Positions 25,052-37,542 of a stretch of DNA of 64,000 nt are shown one piece after another. Both the position numbers and the translations under genes were made by a program. The stretch comes from CAZNYN01 sp964577295. Its GTDB lineage: Bacteria > Synergistota > Synergistia > Synergistales > Synergistaceae. The DNA is taken from contig CAZNYN010000006.1 in NCBI GenBank assembly GCA_964577295.1, positions 15,392 to 79,391 on the forward strand, read 5' to 3'. The notes beneath the pieces are model-generated. The model searched no databases. It saw only the letters and a program-made list of their open reading frames with translations, and was not told the origin of the DNA. Position 1 is the first letter of the stretch, and each line of letters starts with the position of its first letter.

Positions 25052-26029
25052 ATGGAGAGATCAATTCTCCTGTTTGAGCCGGACTTTCCCTGCTGGGACG
25101 AAGAAACTTTCGCCCTGGCGGGGGAAGATCCCTCCTCCATAAGAGAACTTTGCGGCAACGGCTTTCTCGTACCTGCCGAAGCAGGTTATGTGCTTTCGGA
25201 AAAGGGAGAGAACTTCAGGCAGGAGCAGGCGAAAGAAAATTATATCTCCGCTCTTCCTATACCAAAGTTCGACCCGCTCCTTTCTTTGTGGAACAACAGG
25301 CTCTATCTGCTCATGGAGCACGCCTTTATCGGACAATTCGGCATTAAGGAATACTCTCTTAATGAAGCACTTCCCGTCGTGCCGCAGCTTTCCGAGAGAG
25401 AAATTCTCACAATAGAGGACGGAAAAGTAAAATATATTTGGAACAGCAGCGCTTTAATAAAAGACTTTATATCGGAATTTCCGAACAGCGGCGTAGGGTC
25501 AAGGCACTTAACTCCCCCGGGCGAGAACGCTCTGAATATGTGGATGGAGAAAAACGGCGCAAAGCGCTCCTACGTTTGCCCCAACCTTTTGCTGAGAAGC
25601 AGATACGATTTTGAATTATACAGAAAGACAAAGGTCTGTGACTCTGATAAATACAAGATGAAAGACGCTGACAGGCTCTTCTTTTTTCATGTCACGGAAG
25701 AGAGCATTAAAGATTTTTACATAAATCTGGGTAAGTTACACATTTTTCTGCTGGGACAGAAAAGAGTCTATATTCCCGGCTACGCCGATATAGACAGCCA
25801 TGATCAGGAGAATTGGACTATGGCAGTGGCAGTTGCCGATACAGAGAGTTCTCTTGAAAAAATAGCGTCAATAATCTCCGCTCAGGGCAAAGCCACCATA
25901 GATCCAATGCCGCCGCTTTTTATCATAGGTACCAGCATTGAGCGTCTTAGAGAGCAGGAAAAACCTGAAGACACAGTATATGACTGGTTTTGCGATAGGA
26001 CAATTCACATTGCGAGACCGGATATATAA
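25052..26029 (+). CDS. unrecognised 325-aa protein at the end of the betaine unit
   Basis: I do not recognise this family. The protein is 325 aa, soluble, rich in aromatic and charged residues, with no signal peptide or membrane segment. The first 60 residues (WDEETFALAGEDPSSIRELC, then GYVLSEKGENF) resemble a winged-helix-like DNA- or protein-binding fold, as in regulators whose wing ends in an SxKGxxF element. It starts 9 bp after the BCCT stop with only a weak AGGT ribosome site, so it is probably translated by coupling. A role linked to betaine use or sensing is inferred from position only. It ends 55 bp before a strong terminator. Confidence 0.75.
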   Translation: MERSILLFEPDFPCWDEETFALAGEDPSSIRELCGNGFLVPAEAGYVLSEKGENFRQEQAKENYISALPIPKFDPLLSLWNNRLYLLMEHAFIGQFGIKEYSLNEALPVVPQLSEREILTIEDGKVKYIWNSSALIKDFISEFPNSGVGSRHLTPPGENALNMWMEKNGAKRSYVCPNLLLRSRYDFELYRKTKVCDSDKYKMKDADRLFFFHVTEESIKDFYINLGKLHIFLLGQKRVYIPGYADIDSHDQENWTMAVAVADTESSLEKIASIISAQGKATIDPMPPLFIIGTSIERLREQEKPEDTVYDWFCDRTIHIARPDI

Positions 26030-26084
26030 ATAAAAAGCTCACAACTGTCGTGCAGCAGTAAGTGATAAATCCATCCTTCTATTA

Positions 26085-26130
26085 AACAACAAAGCAGACC
26101 TCCGGGACGTGGTCTGCTTTGTTGTTTTTA
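26085..26130. terminator. strong bidirectional terminator between convergent units
   Basis: A perfect 16-bp stem (26085-26100 with 26111-26126) with a 10-base loop, followed by T-rich sequence on the plus strand and also on the minus strand. It separates the betaine unit from the tsaC end of the long minus-strand array. Confidence 0.92.
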
Positions 26131-29042
<2,912 letters not shown>

Positions 29043-29057
29043 GTGTTTCATCCCTCC

Positions 29058-29083
29058 AAAAAGGGGCGGGCTATGCCCGCCCC
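29058..29083 (-). terminator. rho-independent terminator after metG
   Basis: An 8-bp all-GC stem GGGGCGGG/CCCGCCCC with a 5-base loop is followed on the minus strand by five Ts, directly ahead of the tatD ribosome site. It should separate or reduce tatD-tgt-tsaC expression from the metG unit. Confidence 0.85.
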
Positions 29084-29114
29084 TCGCCTATACGCTCTTT
29101 TATTTGTCTTTTTT

Positions 29115-31073
29115 CTAGCTTATTCTGCTGCCGACAGGTATTGAATCGTCTATTACGGTAAGCAGAGTCAAGATTTCCTGTCTTGTCTCGGGGCTTTCTG
29201 CGGCAAGCAGCATTCCGTTGCTCTGGACTCCGCGGAATTTCGCCGGCTTTAGGTTGACAAGGACAATTATCTTTTTGCCTTCAAGCTCTTCGGGCTTGTA
29301 GAATTCTCTTATGCTTGAAACTATTACTCTCTTTTCATAGCCGAGGTCAAGATTGAGAATGTAAAGTTTGTCAGCCTTAGGCACAACTTCGATTTTCTCT
29401 ACGAGAGCCACGCGCAGGTCGAGTTTCGCAAAATCGTCGTACTCTATCTGAGGCTTGGGCTCAAGGTACTTGAAGAATGCTGTAGGATCAGCCTTAGCGC
29501 GCTTTTCCAAATCGCGTTCGCTCTTTTCCGCCTTCCATTTTTCGACGTCGATGCGAGGGAAGAGTATTGCTCCCTTTTTAACTGTTACAGGGCCGTCAAT
29601 CTTGCCCCATGCCCAATTTTCGCGTCCTCCGTCAAGAGGAGTGCCTGAAAGTCCGAGCTGTTCCCATATCCTTGCAGATGTCTCCGGCATGAAAGGAGCG
29701 AGCAGGACTGCGGAGAGTCTTAGGGATTCCCAGAGAGTTCTCAAAACAGCGTCAAGTCTTTCGACTTCGCCCTCTTTGCCTAGCTTCCAAGGCTGGGTCT
29801 CGTCAATATATTTGTTTGAACGGCTGATGAATGCCCAGAGAACTTTAAGAGCGTCGTCAAATGCAAAGCGATCCATAAGCTCGGTCATTTCCGCAACTGT
29901 CTTGTTTGCCATATCTTCTATTTCCTTGTCAAGCTCTGTCGCGGTGTAGGTCTCGGGCAGTTTGCTTGAGCGGAATTTGTCTATCATCTGGAGACTTCTT
30001 GACAAGAGGTTTCCTAGGTCGTTGGCAAGGTCGGAATTTATGCGCTGTACGAGTGCAAGCTCGGAGAAGTCTCCGTCATGTCCGAAGGGAACTTCGCGCA
30101 GTACGAAGTAGCGGAAAGCGTCAACTCCGTAGAGGTCGGCCATTTCAAACGGGTCTACAACGTTGCCGACAGACTTTGACATCTTTTCGCCTTCGACAGT
30201 CCACCAGCCGTGAGCAAATACGCGGACGGGGGGATTGACTCCGAGAGCCATAAGCATAGCGGGCCATATTACGCAGTGGAATCTGATGATATCTTTGCCT
30301 ACAAGGTGGCGCACAGAGGGCCAATAGGTCTGCCAGAGTCCGCCCTCTTCGGGGAAGTTCATGGCAGAGAGGTAGTTTATCAGAGCGTCAAACCAGACAT
30401 ATATTACGTGTTTGTCGTCTCCCGGCAGAGGAATGCCCCATTTGAGAGTTGTTCTCGACACAGACTGGTCGCGCAGGCCGCCCTTTATGAAGCTCACTAT
30501 CTCGTTATAGCGGGACTTCGGCATAATAGCGTCTTGGTTGTCCTCGTAGAATTTGAGGAGCTGATCCGTGTACTTAGAGAGCTTGAAGAAGTATGTCTCT
30601 TCCGTCATCTTTGTAAGAGGACGGTGGCAGTCGGGGCATGTCTGTCCCTCTCCCATCTGAGCTTCGGGCACGTATGTCTCGCAGGGCACGCAGTACCAGC
30701 CTTCGTATTCACCTTTGTAAATATCGCCCTGCTCTATAAGACGGCGGAATACTTCCTGAACGACCTTCTCATGGCGCTCGTCAGTCGTTCTGATAAAGTC
30801 ATCGTTGGATATGTTGAGAACTCCCCACAGTTTCTGAAAGTTCTGGACGACTTCATCGCAAAGTTCTTTGGGAGTGATTCCCTTTTTTTCGGCTACGGTC
30901 TGAATCTTCTGTCCGTGCTCGTCTGTGCCTGTCAGAAACCAGGACTTTTCTCCGCCCGATTTGTGCCAGCGCGCGAGTACATCAGCCGCTATTGTCGTGT
31001 AGGCGTGCCCGATATGGGGAACGTCATTGACATAGTAAATAGGTGTAGTAATGTAAAAATTTTCTTTTGACAT
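29115..31073 (-). CDS. metG: methionyl-tRNA synthetase
   Basis: A 652-aa class I synthetase. The HIGH motif is VPHIGHAYTT, the KMSKS motif is GEKMSKSVGN, and a four-cysteine zinc knuckle lies in the connective peptide (CVPCET and CPDCHR). The last 100 residues are an EMAP/Trbp111-like tRNA-binding domain (DFAKLDLRVALVEKIE) that also drives dimerisation. The start ATG directly follows the rsmI stop, with GGAGG upstream. Confidence 0.97.
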   Translation of the reverse strand: MSKENFYITTPIYYVNDVPHIGHAYTTIAADVLARWHKSGGEKSWFLTGTDEHGQKIQTVAEKKGITPKELCDEVVQNFQKLWGVLNISNDDFIRTTDERHEKVVQEVFRRLIEQGDIYKGEYEGWYCVPCETYVPEAQMGEGQTCPDCHRPLTKMTEETYFFKLSKYTDQLLKFYEDNQDAIMPKSRYNEIVSFIKGGLRDQSVSRTTLKWGIPLPGDDKHVIYVWFDALINYLSAMNFPEEGGLWQTYWPSVRHLVGKDIIRFHCVIWPAMLMALGVNPPVRVFAHGWWTVEGEKMSKSVGNVVDPFEMADLYGVDAFRYFVLREVPFGHDGDFSELALVQRINSDLANDLGNLLSRSLQMIDKFRSSKLPETYTATELDKEIEDMANKTVAEMTELMDRFAFDDALKVLWAFISRSNKYIDETQPWKLGKEGEVERLDAVLRTLWESLRLSAVLLAPFMPETSARIWEQLGLSGTPLDGGRENWAWGKIDGPVTVKKGAILFPRIDVEKWKAEKSERDLEKRAKADPTAFFKYLEPKPQIEYDDFAKLDLRVALVEKIEVVPKADKLYILNLDLGYEKRVIVSSIREFYKPEELEGKKIIVLVNLKPAKFRGVQSNGMLLAAESPETRQEILTLLTVIDDSIPVGSRIS

Positions 31074-31910
31074 TTATTTAACCTCCTCGGTACAATTCTC
31101 AAGAATGTACCGTTTTATTCTGTTCCGTTGGATACAATACTTGATAGAGAGCAAGTTTGCAACATTTTTTGTGGATTCTCCCGCGGAAGTCATTTTTTCA
31201 GCCTCTTCCATCCAGACAGAATCATCCGGCACATCGGGATTTTCCGTACTGCCTGAGACAACACATACAAACTCGCCTCTTATTTTATCATCGGTCAATA
31301 TATCTTTAAAGGATAGGAGCGTTCCGCGCACCGTTTCCTGATGTATCTTGCTTATCTCCCTGACCAGCGAGGCCTTTCTGTCTCCGAGTACGGAGCCCAT
31401 AAGTTCAAGCTCTTTTAATATCCTGTGCGGCGACATATAAAATACAAGGACTTCTTTTACATCCTTTATCTCTTTTAGGCGGCTTTTCTTCTCTTCCGTC
31501 TTTCCTTTCAGAAAGCCTATGAACATAAAACTTTCCATTTCCATTCCGGACATCAGAAGGGCGGGCAGAAGGGCATTCGCACCGGGCAGTACGTCATAAG
31601 GAAGCCCCTGTTCCATCGCCGCTCTTATTATGACTCCGCCGGGATCTGAAAGTCCCGGAGTTCCCGCGTCTGACACAAGAGCTATATTTTCTCCGTTTTT
31701 GAGCCTCTGCATTATGGAGGAGACTCTCTCCGCCTCATTGTGTTCATGGCATGAAAGGAGCGGTTTTTTTATCTCAAAGTGGTTGAGAAGCTTCAATGTG
31801 TGCCTTGTGTCCTCGCACGCTATAACATCGGCCTCTCTGAGCGCTCTGAGCCCTCTCAATGTCATATCTTCCAGATTGCCTATGGGCGTCGGTACTATTA
31901 TGAGGGGCAT
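31074..31910 (-). CDS. rsmI: 16S rRNA (cytidine1402-2'-O)-methyltransferase
   Basis: A 278-aa SAM-dependent enzyme of the tetrapyrrole-methylase fold. Family marks are VPTPIGNLEDMTLRGLRAL, DVIACEDTRHT, SDAGTPGLSDPG and the FYMSPHR loop. It methylates the 2'-OH of C1402 in the ribosomal P site. Length is typical. It overlaps the upstream methyltransferase gene by 13 bp and abuts metG with no gap. Confidence 0.95.
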   Translation of the reverse strand: MPLIIVPTPIGNLEDMTLRGLRALREADVIACEDTRHTLKLLNHFEIKKPLLSCHEHNEAERVSSIMQRLKNGENIALVSDAGTPGLSDPGGVIIRAAMEQGLPYDVLPGANALLPALLMSGMEMESFMFIGFLKGKTEEKKSRLKEIKDVKEVLVFYMSPHRILKELELMGSVLGDRKASLVREISKIHQETVRGTLLSFKDILTDDKIRGEFVCVVSGSTENPDVPDDSVWMEEAEKMTSAGESTKNVANLLSIKYCIQRNRIKRYILENCTEEVK

Positions 31911-32629
31911 TTTTCATTCTCCTCTATTTTATAAGCTTCTAAAAGTTCCTTTGTCTCGCGCCCGTCCGTACCGAGCACAAATATGGGGGCTTCTATTCTT
32001 AGTCCGTGAGAAGCAGCTCTCATAGCCTCCACAAGCACAACAGTGGATTCACTGCCAGGCTTCGGATATATGGGCATCATAATTTTCGGAGGCATCTTAT
32101 GTTTGTCAAGCAAAGCGAAAAGTTCTCCCGTTCTGTTTGTCCTTATAACCAAATCAAGCCGTCCTCTGTTTTTCAGCAGATATTTTGACGCCGTTATTAC
32201 ATCCTCAAGTGTGCATTCCGTCCCGTGCATTGCCGCCGCCAGTGCATCTGACGGGCTTCTCCTGCTGTCGGAAAGCTCATCGTAGGGCGGGTTCATCACA
32301 ACTCTGTCAAAGCTCTGAGCGCTCCAATATTTTTTATAATTTCTAAGGTCACGGACAAAAAATTCCGTTCTCTCCTCAAGAGAGTTTATCGCGGCATTTT
32401 CTTTAGCCATCTCTATTAAGTGCGGCTGAATGTCCGCACCTTCGACGCAAAAACCCCTTTTAGCCAATATGAGAGAGACGGCCCCGTGAGCGCATCCAAG
32501 CTCCAATATCTTCTCGCGTCTGCGCGGCTTTGTGAAATGCGCCAAAAGTATGGTGTCGAGGTTCACACGCGGCCCCATCTTCTCGTCGGGCTGTTTTATT
32601 TTCAATGCGCCGTAAAGAAGGTCTTCCAT
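31898..32629 (-). CDS. TrmN6/YfiC-like SAM-dependent N6-adenine methyltransferase
   Basis: A 243-aa Rossmann methyltransferase. The SAM site is ILELGCAHGAVSLILA and the catalytic NPPY motif is MNPPYDE, typical of N6-adenine methylation; the overall layout matches the tRNA1(Val) A37 methyltransferase family. I prefer the ATG that overlaps the smc stop codon as TAATG; an in-frame GTG three codons earlier is the alternative. RNA target is inferred from family, and fits its place next to rsmI. Confidence 0.87.
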   Translation of the reverse strand: MEDLLYGALKIKQPDEKMGPRVNLDTILLAHFTKPRRREKILELGCAHGAVSLILAKRGFCVEGADIQPHLIEMAKENAAINSLEERTEFFVRDLRNYKKYWSAQSFDRVVMNPPYDELSDSRRSPSDALAAAMHGTECTLEDVITASKYLLKNRGRLDLVIRTNRTGELFALLDKHKMPPKIMMPIYPKPGSESTVVLVEAMRAASHGLRIEAPIFVLGTDGRETKELLEAYKIEENEKCPS

Positions 32630-35600
32630 TACGCCCACTCGTCCATTTTGACGCCTATGACCTGAGAAAGGCCCGGCTCGGAGAGAGTAACTCCGTACAG
32701 TACGTCGGCGCGTTCCATTGTGAGGCGTCTGTGGGTCATGGCTAAAATCTGTCTGTTCTTTGCATACTCCTTGGTAAGCTCTGAAAATCTGCGGAGGTTC
32801 ACTTCGTCAAGAGCCGCGTCTACCTCATCCAGAACAGCCAAAGGACAGCCTGCAACCTCCATGGAGGCAAATAACATCGAGATTGCGGCAAGAGACTGCT
32901 CTCCGCCAGAGAGCTGCTGTATGCTCTGGGGGTGCTTTCCGGGCGGACGCGCGACAAAGTCTACACCGGTGTCCCATATAGTCTCTCCCTCTGTCATTAC
33001 AAGATGAGCCTCTCCCCCTCCAAAGAGACGCTTGAAGAGGAAGCAGAACCTCTCGTCCACCTCTTTCAGGGCATCCGTAAATATCTTGTGTGCCTGCATA
33101 TCCGCATCGGATATCAGCTTTTCCAGTTCGGCGGCGCTTGCTCTTACATCGTCAAGGTGTTCGCCCAGAAATGCAAGCCTGTCTCTTAAACTTTGGTCTT
33201 CGGAGAGAACTCCCATGTTTACTGAGCCAAATGCCTTTATCTTTCTGTCTCCGTCTCTAATCTTTCTGCGCAGTTCGTCTATGTCCTCATCTTCGGGCAG
33301 AACTTCGCTCCCCGGATATGGATACTGCTCCTCCCAAGTATTTATGAGCTCTTCGAGCTCGCGCTCTGTCTCGCCTTTTTTTGCCTCTATCTGAGAAATA
33401 TTCTCCATGCCCAAACGGGATTTGACCTCTGCCGCGGACAAGCGAACCCTCTGGTAATCTCGTCTTTTTTCAAGAGATGAGTAGCCCGCAACATACTGCT
33501 CCACTTCGGCCATAAGCTCCTTGCGGCGAAGATGTATCTCCAAGCAGTTTTTGCCTACTCTTGCAAGGTTCGCTCTCTCTTTTACACAGCTTTGGTCAAG
33601 AGAGGAAAGTTCCTCGTCAAAGTCCCAAACTTTGCGTTCTTCCGTACGTATCTCCGCACTCACGCGCTCCATGAGGGCAAATTTTGAACGCATACGCTCC
33701 GCCGCAACTGCGGATTCGGCTCTTAGGCGTTCTCTTTCTTCTATAATCGCATGGTCGTCTTCCGCGTCCGAAGGGTTGTCCCACTTTTCCTCAAGTTCCG
33801 CCAGAGACTTTAATATCCTCTGCCAGTGTACGCCCTCTTCTTTTATTGACATGAGGACGCGGCCCCGCTCACCCTCCATACGCTTCTGTTCCTTGCTGTA
33901 AGACTCTTTCTGGTCAGAGATAACTGCTATTCTGCCGTCAAGTTCTCTTATCTGTCTCGTATATGCTTCTTTCTGCTCCGATACCGCAAGTTCCTCGGAT
34001 TCTGTCTTCTTAAAGTCTTTGCCCAGTTTTTCCGCGGCTGTCTGAGTTTCAGCGGCTTCCCGCTCGAGTCTGGCTATTTGAGCTTTGAGTTCGAGTGCCT
34101 TGCCCGCTTTTTGGGTTTTTCCGCCCGATACTGTGCCGCCGGGCTGAAATACGTCGCCTTCCATCGTTACTACAGGGCCTTTAAAACCGCCTCTGACTAT
34201 CTCCTGTCCCACAGAGTAGCTTTTGACAATGAGCAAATCTCCCATTATCTGCTGTATGGCGGGAAGCCAGTGAGTTTCAACTTTGACGAGGTCTATCGCC
34301 CATCCCACTATGCCGTTCATGGGAAGTCTGTAAGACTTGTCGGGGAATCTAGGGCGACAGCGTTCCAACGGAAGGAATGTCGCTCTTCCCGCGGAATTTG
34401 TCTTTAATTTATCTATACAGCGCCCCGCCTCTTCCAAATCTTCCACAAGAAGCTGGAATTGACGGCCGCCCAAATACGCTTCAAGAGCGGTGCCCAAAGA
34501 AGCATCGCATGTGAAAACATCTATAACTGCTCGCGGTGCGGCGTCAAGCCTGTTGAGCTTCGCCGACGAGAGCAGATATTGAACGGGTCGAGGATATATC
34601 TCCGCCTGCATCGCATCGGAAACTTCGTTAAGCCTTGAACGGGACTGAGCCGCCTCTCTTTTTGCACGCTGAAGCTCCGATGCCAGAGTCTGAACCCTGG
34701 TGTATAGTTCTCCGTGGCGGGAGACTAACACTCCCTGCTCCGTCAGCAGTCTGTCGCGTTCCTTCTCATATTCTTTTATTTGAGAATCAAAGTCTTTTCT
34801 CGGATCCCGCTCCTGCATCTTTTTATCGCGCATGTCGAGAAGGTCTTTTCCCAGAAACTCCAGCTTCGCCTTTACCTGCTGAAGCTCCGCTTCCAGATTG
34901 CCCTTCTCCTTGTTCCATGATTCGCGCTGAGCTTTTTCAAGCTCCATCTTTTCATTAAATTCCTGCCATTTTTTTTCTACTTCTTTTAGGGCGTTCTGAG
35001 CTGCTTCGAGAGCCTCACGCGCCTTTTTATTCTCCGCCGAAGATTCCGACTGCTCTTTCAGCAATTTTTCAAGATGTTCTTTTGCCTTTGTTCTGTCTTC
35101 CTTCGCCTGAGCCAGCCGCGCATTTGATGAACGAAGAGCCGCAGCGGAAGCGAAGCCCGATTTTGTAAGAGCATCGAACCTGCTTCTGCACTGCTCAAGT
35201 TCCCATGTCTGCTGCTGTCTTGCCTGAGCGGATTTTGAGATTTCGTTTTCCGTATTTTGCAGAGCGTTCTTCCACAGGGATAAAAACCATGTGATATTTG
35301 ACCTTTTCGCATAGAGAGCTGCTGCTTCCGCTGTCAAGCTCTCTATGGCATTTTCCGCCCCGGCGCGTCTCAGCCAGTAGAGGAGCTTTCGCTCTTCTTC
35401 GATGCTGTCCAGTATCTCGCGAAGCTGAGCCGCCCTTTTTACTTCCGGAGCTATTTCGTCCCTGCGCACACCGAGTTCCGCCATAATATTGCGAAGCTGG
35501 TCATACTCTTCTTTTACTGTCAGCAGCCTGTCGGATGCATCTTTTCTTCTTTTCCTGTAGACATCTATTCCGAACAGTGTCTCCAGCCTTGTTCTGCGTT

Positions 35601-36048
35601 CGGCGGGGCGCTGCTGAATAACTTCAGTGACTTCGCCCTGCCCTATAAAGGCAAATCTGTCACCTTCGAGCTTCCATTCGCGCTTCACTTCATCAAGTTC
35701 GGTCAAGGTTTTTTTCATATTATCGACAAACGCGACTGTAGCCCCGTCGGGCGCAGTTACCCTGCGCTTGACGGAACATACTCTGTTCTCCTCGCGAAGC
35801 TGAAGTATGACTTCTGCCTCTTTTGCGGGCGGAAGGCTTACCGAGCCTTGAAACAGAAGTTCGCTTTGACGTGATATGCGAAGTCGGGACGCACTGCTGT
35901 CACCCAAAGACCACCTAAGAGCGTCAAGAAGGTTGCTCTTGCCGCTGCCGTTTGGCCCTACTATTGCGGTAAAACCCGAGGAGAGAAGGAGGTCGTGCGA
36001 ACCTCCGAAACTCTTAAATCCCTTAAGCTGAAGACGACCTATGTACAA
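32629..36048 (-). CDS. smc: chromosome segregation SMC protein
   Basis: A 1139-aa ATPase of the usual SMC layout: Walker A GPNGSGKSN near residue 35, Q-loop FIGQGEV, a long coiled coil (about 160-480), a hinge near 490-640 (VFTCDASLGTALEAYLGG, GGTVSGG), a second coiled coil, then the signature QLSGGEQSLAAI and Walker B LAVLDEVDAALDE. It condenses and separates chromosomes with ScpA/ScpB, which are not here. I place the start at the TTG before YIGRLQLKGFKSF, behind GAGAGGG; this matches other SMC proteins and overlaps rng by 26 bp. The longer frame begins ten codons earlier. Confidence 0.94.
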   Translation of the reverse strand: MYIGRLQLKGFKSFGGSHDLLLSSGFTAIVGPNGSGKSNLLDALRWSLGDSSASRLRISRQSELLFQGSVSLPPAKEAEVILQLREENRVCSVKRRVTAPDGATVAFVDNMKKTLTELDEVKREWKLEGDRFAFIGQGEVTEVIQQRPAERRTRLETLFGIDVYRKRRKDASDRLLTVKEEYDQLRNIMAELGVRRDEIAPEVKRAAQLREILDSIEEERKLLYWLRRAGAENAIESLTAEAAALYAKRSNITWFLSLWKNALQNTENEISKSAQARQQQTWELEQCRSRFDALTKSGFASAAALRSSNARLAQAKEDRTKAKEHLEKLLKEQSESSAENKKAREALEAAQNALKEVEKKWQEFNEKMELEKAQRESWNKEKGNLEAELQQVKAKLEFLGKDLLDMRDKKMQERDPRKDFDSQIKEYEKERDRLLTEQGVLVSRHGELYTRVQTLASELQRAKREAAQSRSRLNEVSDAMQAEIYPRPVQYLLSSAKLNRLDAAPRAVIDVFTCDASLGTALEAYLGGRQFQLLVEDLEEAGRCIDKLKTNSAGRATFLPLERCRPRFPDKSYRLPMNGIVGWAIDLVKVETHWLPAIQQIMGDLLIVKSYSVGQEIVRGGFKGPVVTMEGDVFQPGGTVSGGKTQKAGKALELKAQIARLEREAAETQTAAEKLGKDFKKTESEELAVSEQKEAYTRQIRELDGRIAVISDQKESYSKEQKRMEGERGRVLMSIKEEGVHWQRILKSLAELEEKWDNPSDAEDDHAIIEERERLRAESAVAAERMRSKFALMERVSAEIRTEERKVWDFDEELSSLDQSCVKERANLARVGKNCLEIHLRRKELMAEVEQYVAGYSSLEKRRDYQRVRLSAAEVKSRLGMENISQIEAKKGETERELEELINTWEEQYPYPGSEVLPEDEDIDELRRKIRDGDRKIKAFGSVNMGVLSEDQSLRDRLAFLGEHLDDVRASAAELEKLISDADMQAHKIFTDALKEVDERFCFLFKRLFGGGEAHLVMTEGETIWDTGVDFVARPPGKHPQSIQQLSGGEQSLAAISMLFASMEVAGCPLAVLDEVDAALDEVNLRRFSELTKEYAKNRQILAMTHRRLTMERADVLYGVTLSEPGLSQVIGVKMDEWA

Positions 36049-37528
36049 TTGCCCAGCCCTCTCTTTTTTGCAGCGCACTTATTCTGTGTTCCACCTGAGC
36101 AAGTCCGCCCTGGCTTTCAAGTCTGTATTTGCCCCATGAAAAATCGGGACAGCCTCTTATGAATATCTTTCTGTCAAATTCCTCTTCCCACAGTGCGAGG
36201 AAGGTCTCCGCGATATATTCAGCAACGGCAGTATGAGCCTCTACAAGCAGAGCTTCGGTGTTTGAGGAGGAGACTATTTTGCGGATAAAACGTTTTATCT
36301 GCATAGCAACACCCTCTTCGCGCGTCACCCAGCCCAGCCCGCCGCAGAAGGGACAGCCGCGATTCAATGCGGCTCTTATATCAGTCCTTGCGCGTTTTCT
36401 CGTAATCTCCACAAGCCCAAGCCCCGTTACGCCATACACTCTGGCTTTGCACCTGTCTGTCTTGAAGAGCTCCTGAAGCTGAGATACAAGGTTATTTTTG
36501 TCCTCTTCCGTGTCCATATCTATAAAGTCAACGACCACTATTCCGCCGAGAGCCCTCAGTCTGAGCTGGCGCGCTATTTCCACGGACGCTTCCATATTTG
36601 TCTTGAGCACTGTGTCGTTGAGATTCTTTGAACCTACAAATTTGCCCGTATTGACATCTATTACGGTAAGAGCCTCCGTCTGATCTATTACGAGGTATGC
36701 CCCCGAAGAGAGCCACACTTTCCTATCCTGAAGCTCTGCAAGCTGATTTTCTATGTTATAGATATCAAAGAGCGGCGTTTTGCCCTTGTAGAGATTTACC
36801 TCTATCTTCTGTTCGGCAAAGAATTTTTTCACAAAAAGCTCTATATTGGCTTTGTCTTCTTCTGTATCGACAACTATCTCGTCAATATCATCGGTAAGTT
36901 CGTCGCGCAGAACTCTCTCCAAAAGTCCCAAATCCCTGTGTATGAGGCATGGAGCGCTGTTCTGGTTCGCCTTTTTCTGTATGGATTCCCACTGGGCGAC
37001 AAGCTCCTGAGCGTCATCCGAGAGACTTTCCAAGTCACAGTGTTCCGCAACTGTTCTTATAATTATTCCGAACCCCTGCGGTCGTATCTCTTTTGCTATA
37101 TTTCTGAGGCGCTGGCGCTCGTCCTCATCCTCTATGCGCTTTGAGACTCCGGTCTCGTGCCCTCCCGGGATAAGCACCATGTAGCGCCCCGCGAGAGAGA
37201 CTCGCGGAGAGACTCGTGCGCCTTTGCCCTTACGCGCGTTCTTTACAACTTGAACCAGCATCTCTATGCCCGGTTTGACATCTATTCCGCGGACATCGTC
37301 AAGGTATAAAAAGCCGTTGCGCCCGTCCCCTAAATTGAGGAATGCCGAGTGCATTCCGGGAAGTACGCTGTCGACCCTTGCTTTGTATATCTCGCCTGTT
37401 CTCTGATGTTCGAGCATTCTTTCGAGGAAAAAGTCGTAGAGCTTTCCTTTTTCATCTAAAATTGCGATTCTGACCTCTTCGGGATCTATTAAATTTGCGA
37501 CAATCTTTTTTGTCCAGCCATCTGCCAT
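36023..37528 (-). CDS. rng: ribonuclease G/E family endoribonuclease
   Basis: A 501-aa RNase G-type enzyme without the long RNase E tail. It has an S1 RNA-binding domain (GEIYKARVDSVLPGMHSAFLNLG), the catalytic aspartate region LTVIDVNTGKF and VVDFIDMD, and the zinc-link CPFCGGLG. It processes 16S rRNA and mRNAs. The start ATG has GGGGAGG upstream; a 34-codon longer frame runs into the DUF2344 gene and is not used. It follows the radical SAM/DUF2344 pair, a common arrangement in anaerobes. Confidence 0.95.
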   Translation of the reverse strand: MADGWTKKIVANLIDPEEVRIAILDEKGKLYDFFLERMLEHQRTGEIYKARVDSVLPGMHSAFLNLGDGRNGFLYLDDVRGIDVKPGIEMLVQVVKNARKGKGARVSPRVSLAGRYMVLIPGGHETGVSKRIEDEDERQRLRNIAKEIRPQGFGIIIRTVAEHCDLESLSDDAQELVAQWESIQKKANQNSAPCLIHRDLGLLERVLRDELTDDIDEIVVDTEEDKANIELFVKKFFAEQKIEVNLYKGKTPLFDIYNIENQLAELQDRKVWLSSGAYLVIDQTEALTVIDVNTGKFVGSKNLNDTVLKTNMEASVEIARQLRLRALGGIVVVDFIDMDTEEDKNNLVSQLQELFKTDRCKARVYGVTGLGLVEITRKRARTDIRAALNRGCPFCGGLGWVTREEGVAMQIKRFIRKIVSSSNTEALLVEAHTAVAEYIAETFLALWEEEFDRKIFIRGCPDFSWGKYRLESQGGLAQVEHRISALQKREGWAIVHRSSSA

Positions 37529-37542
37529 GTTAAGACCTCCCC

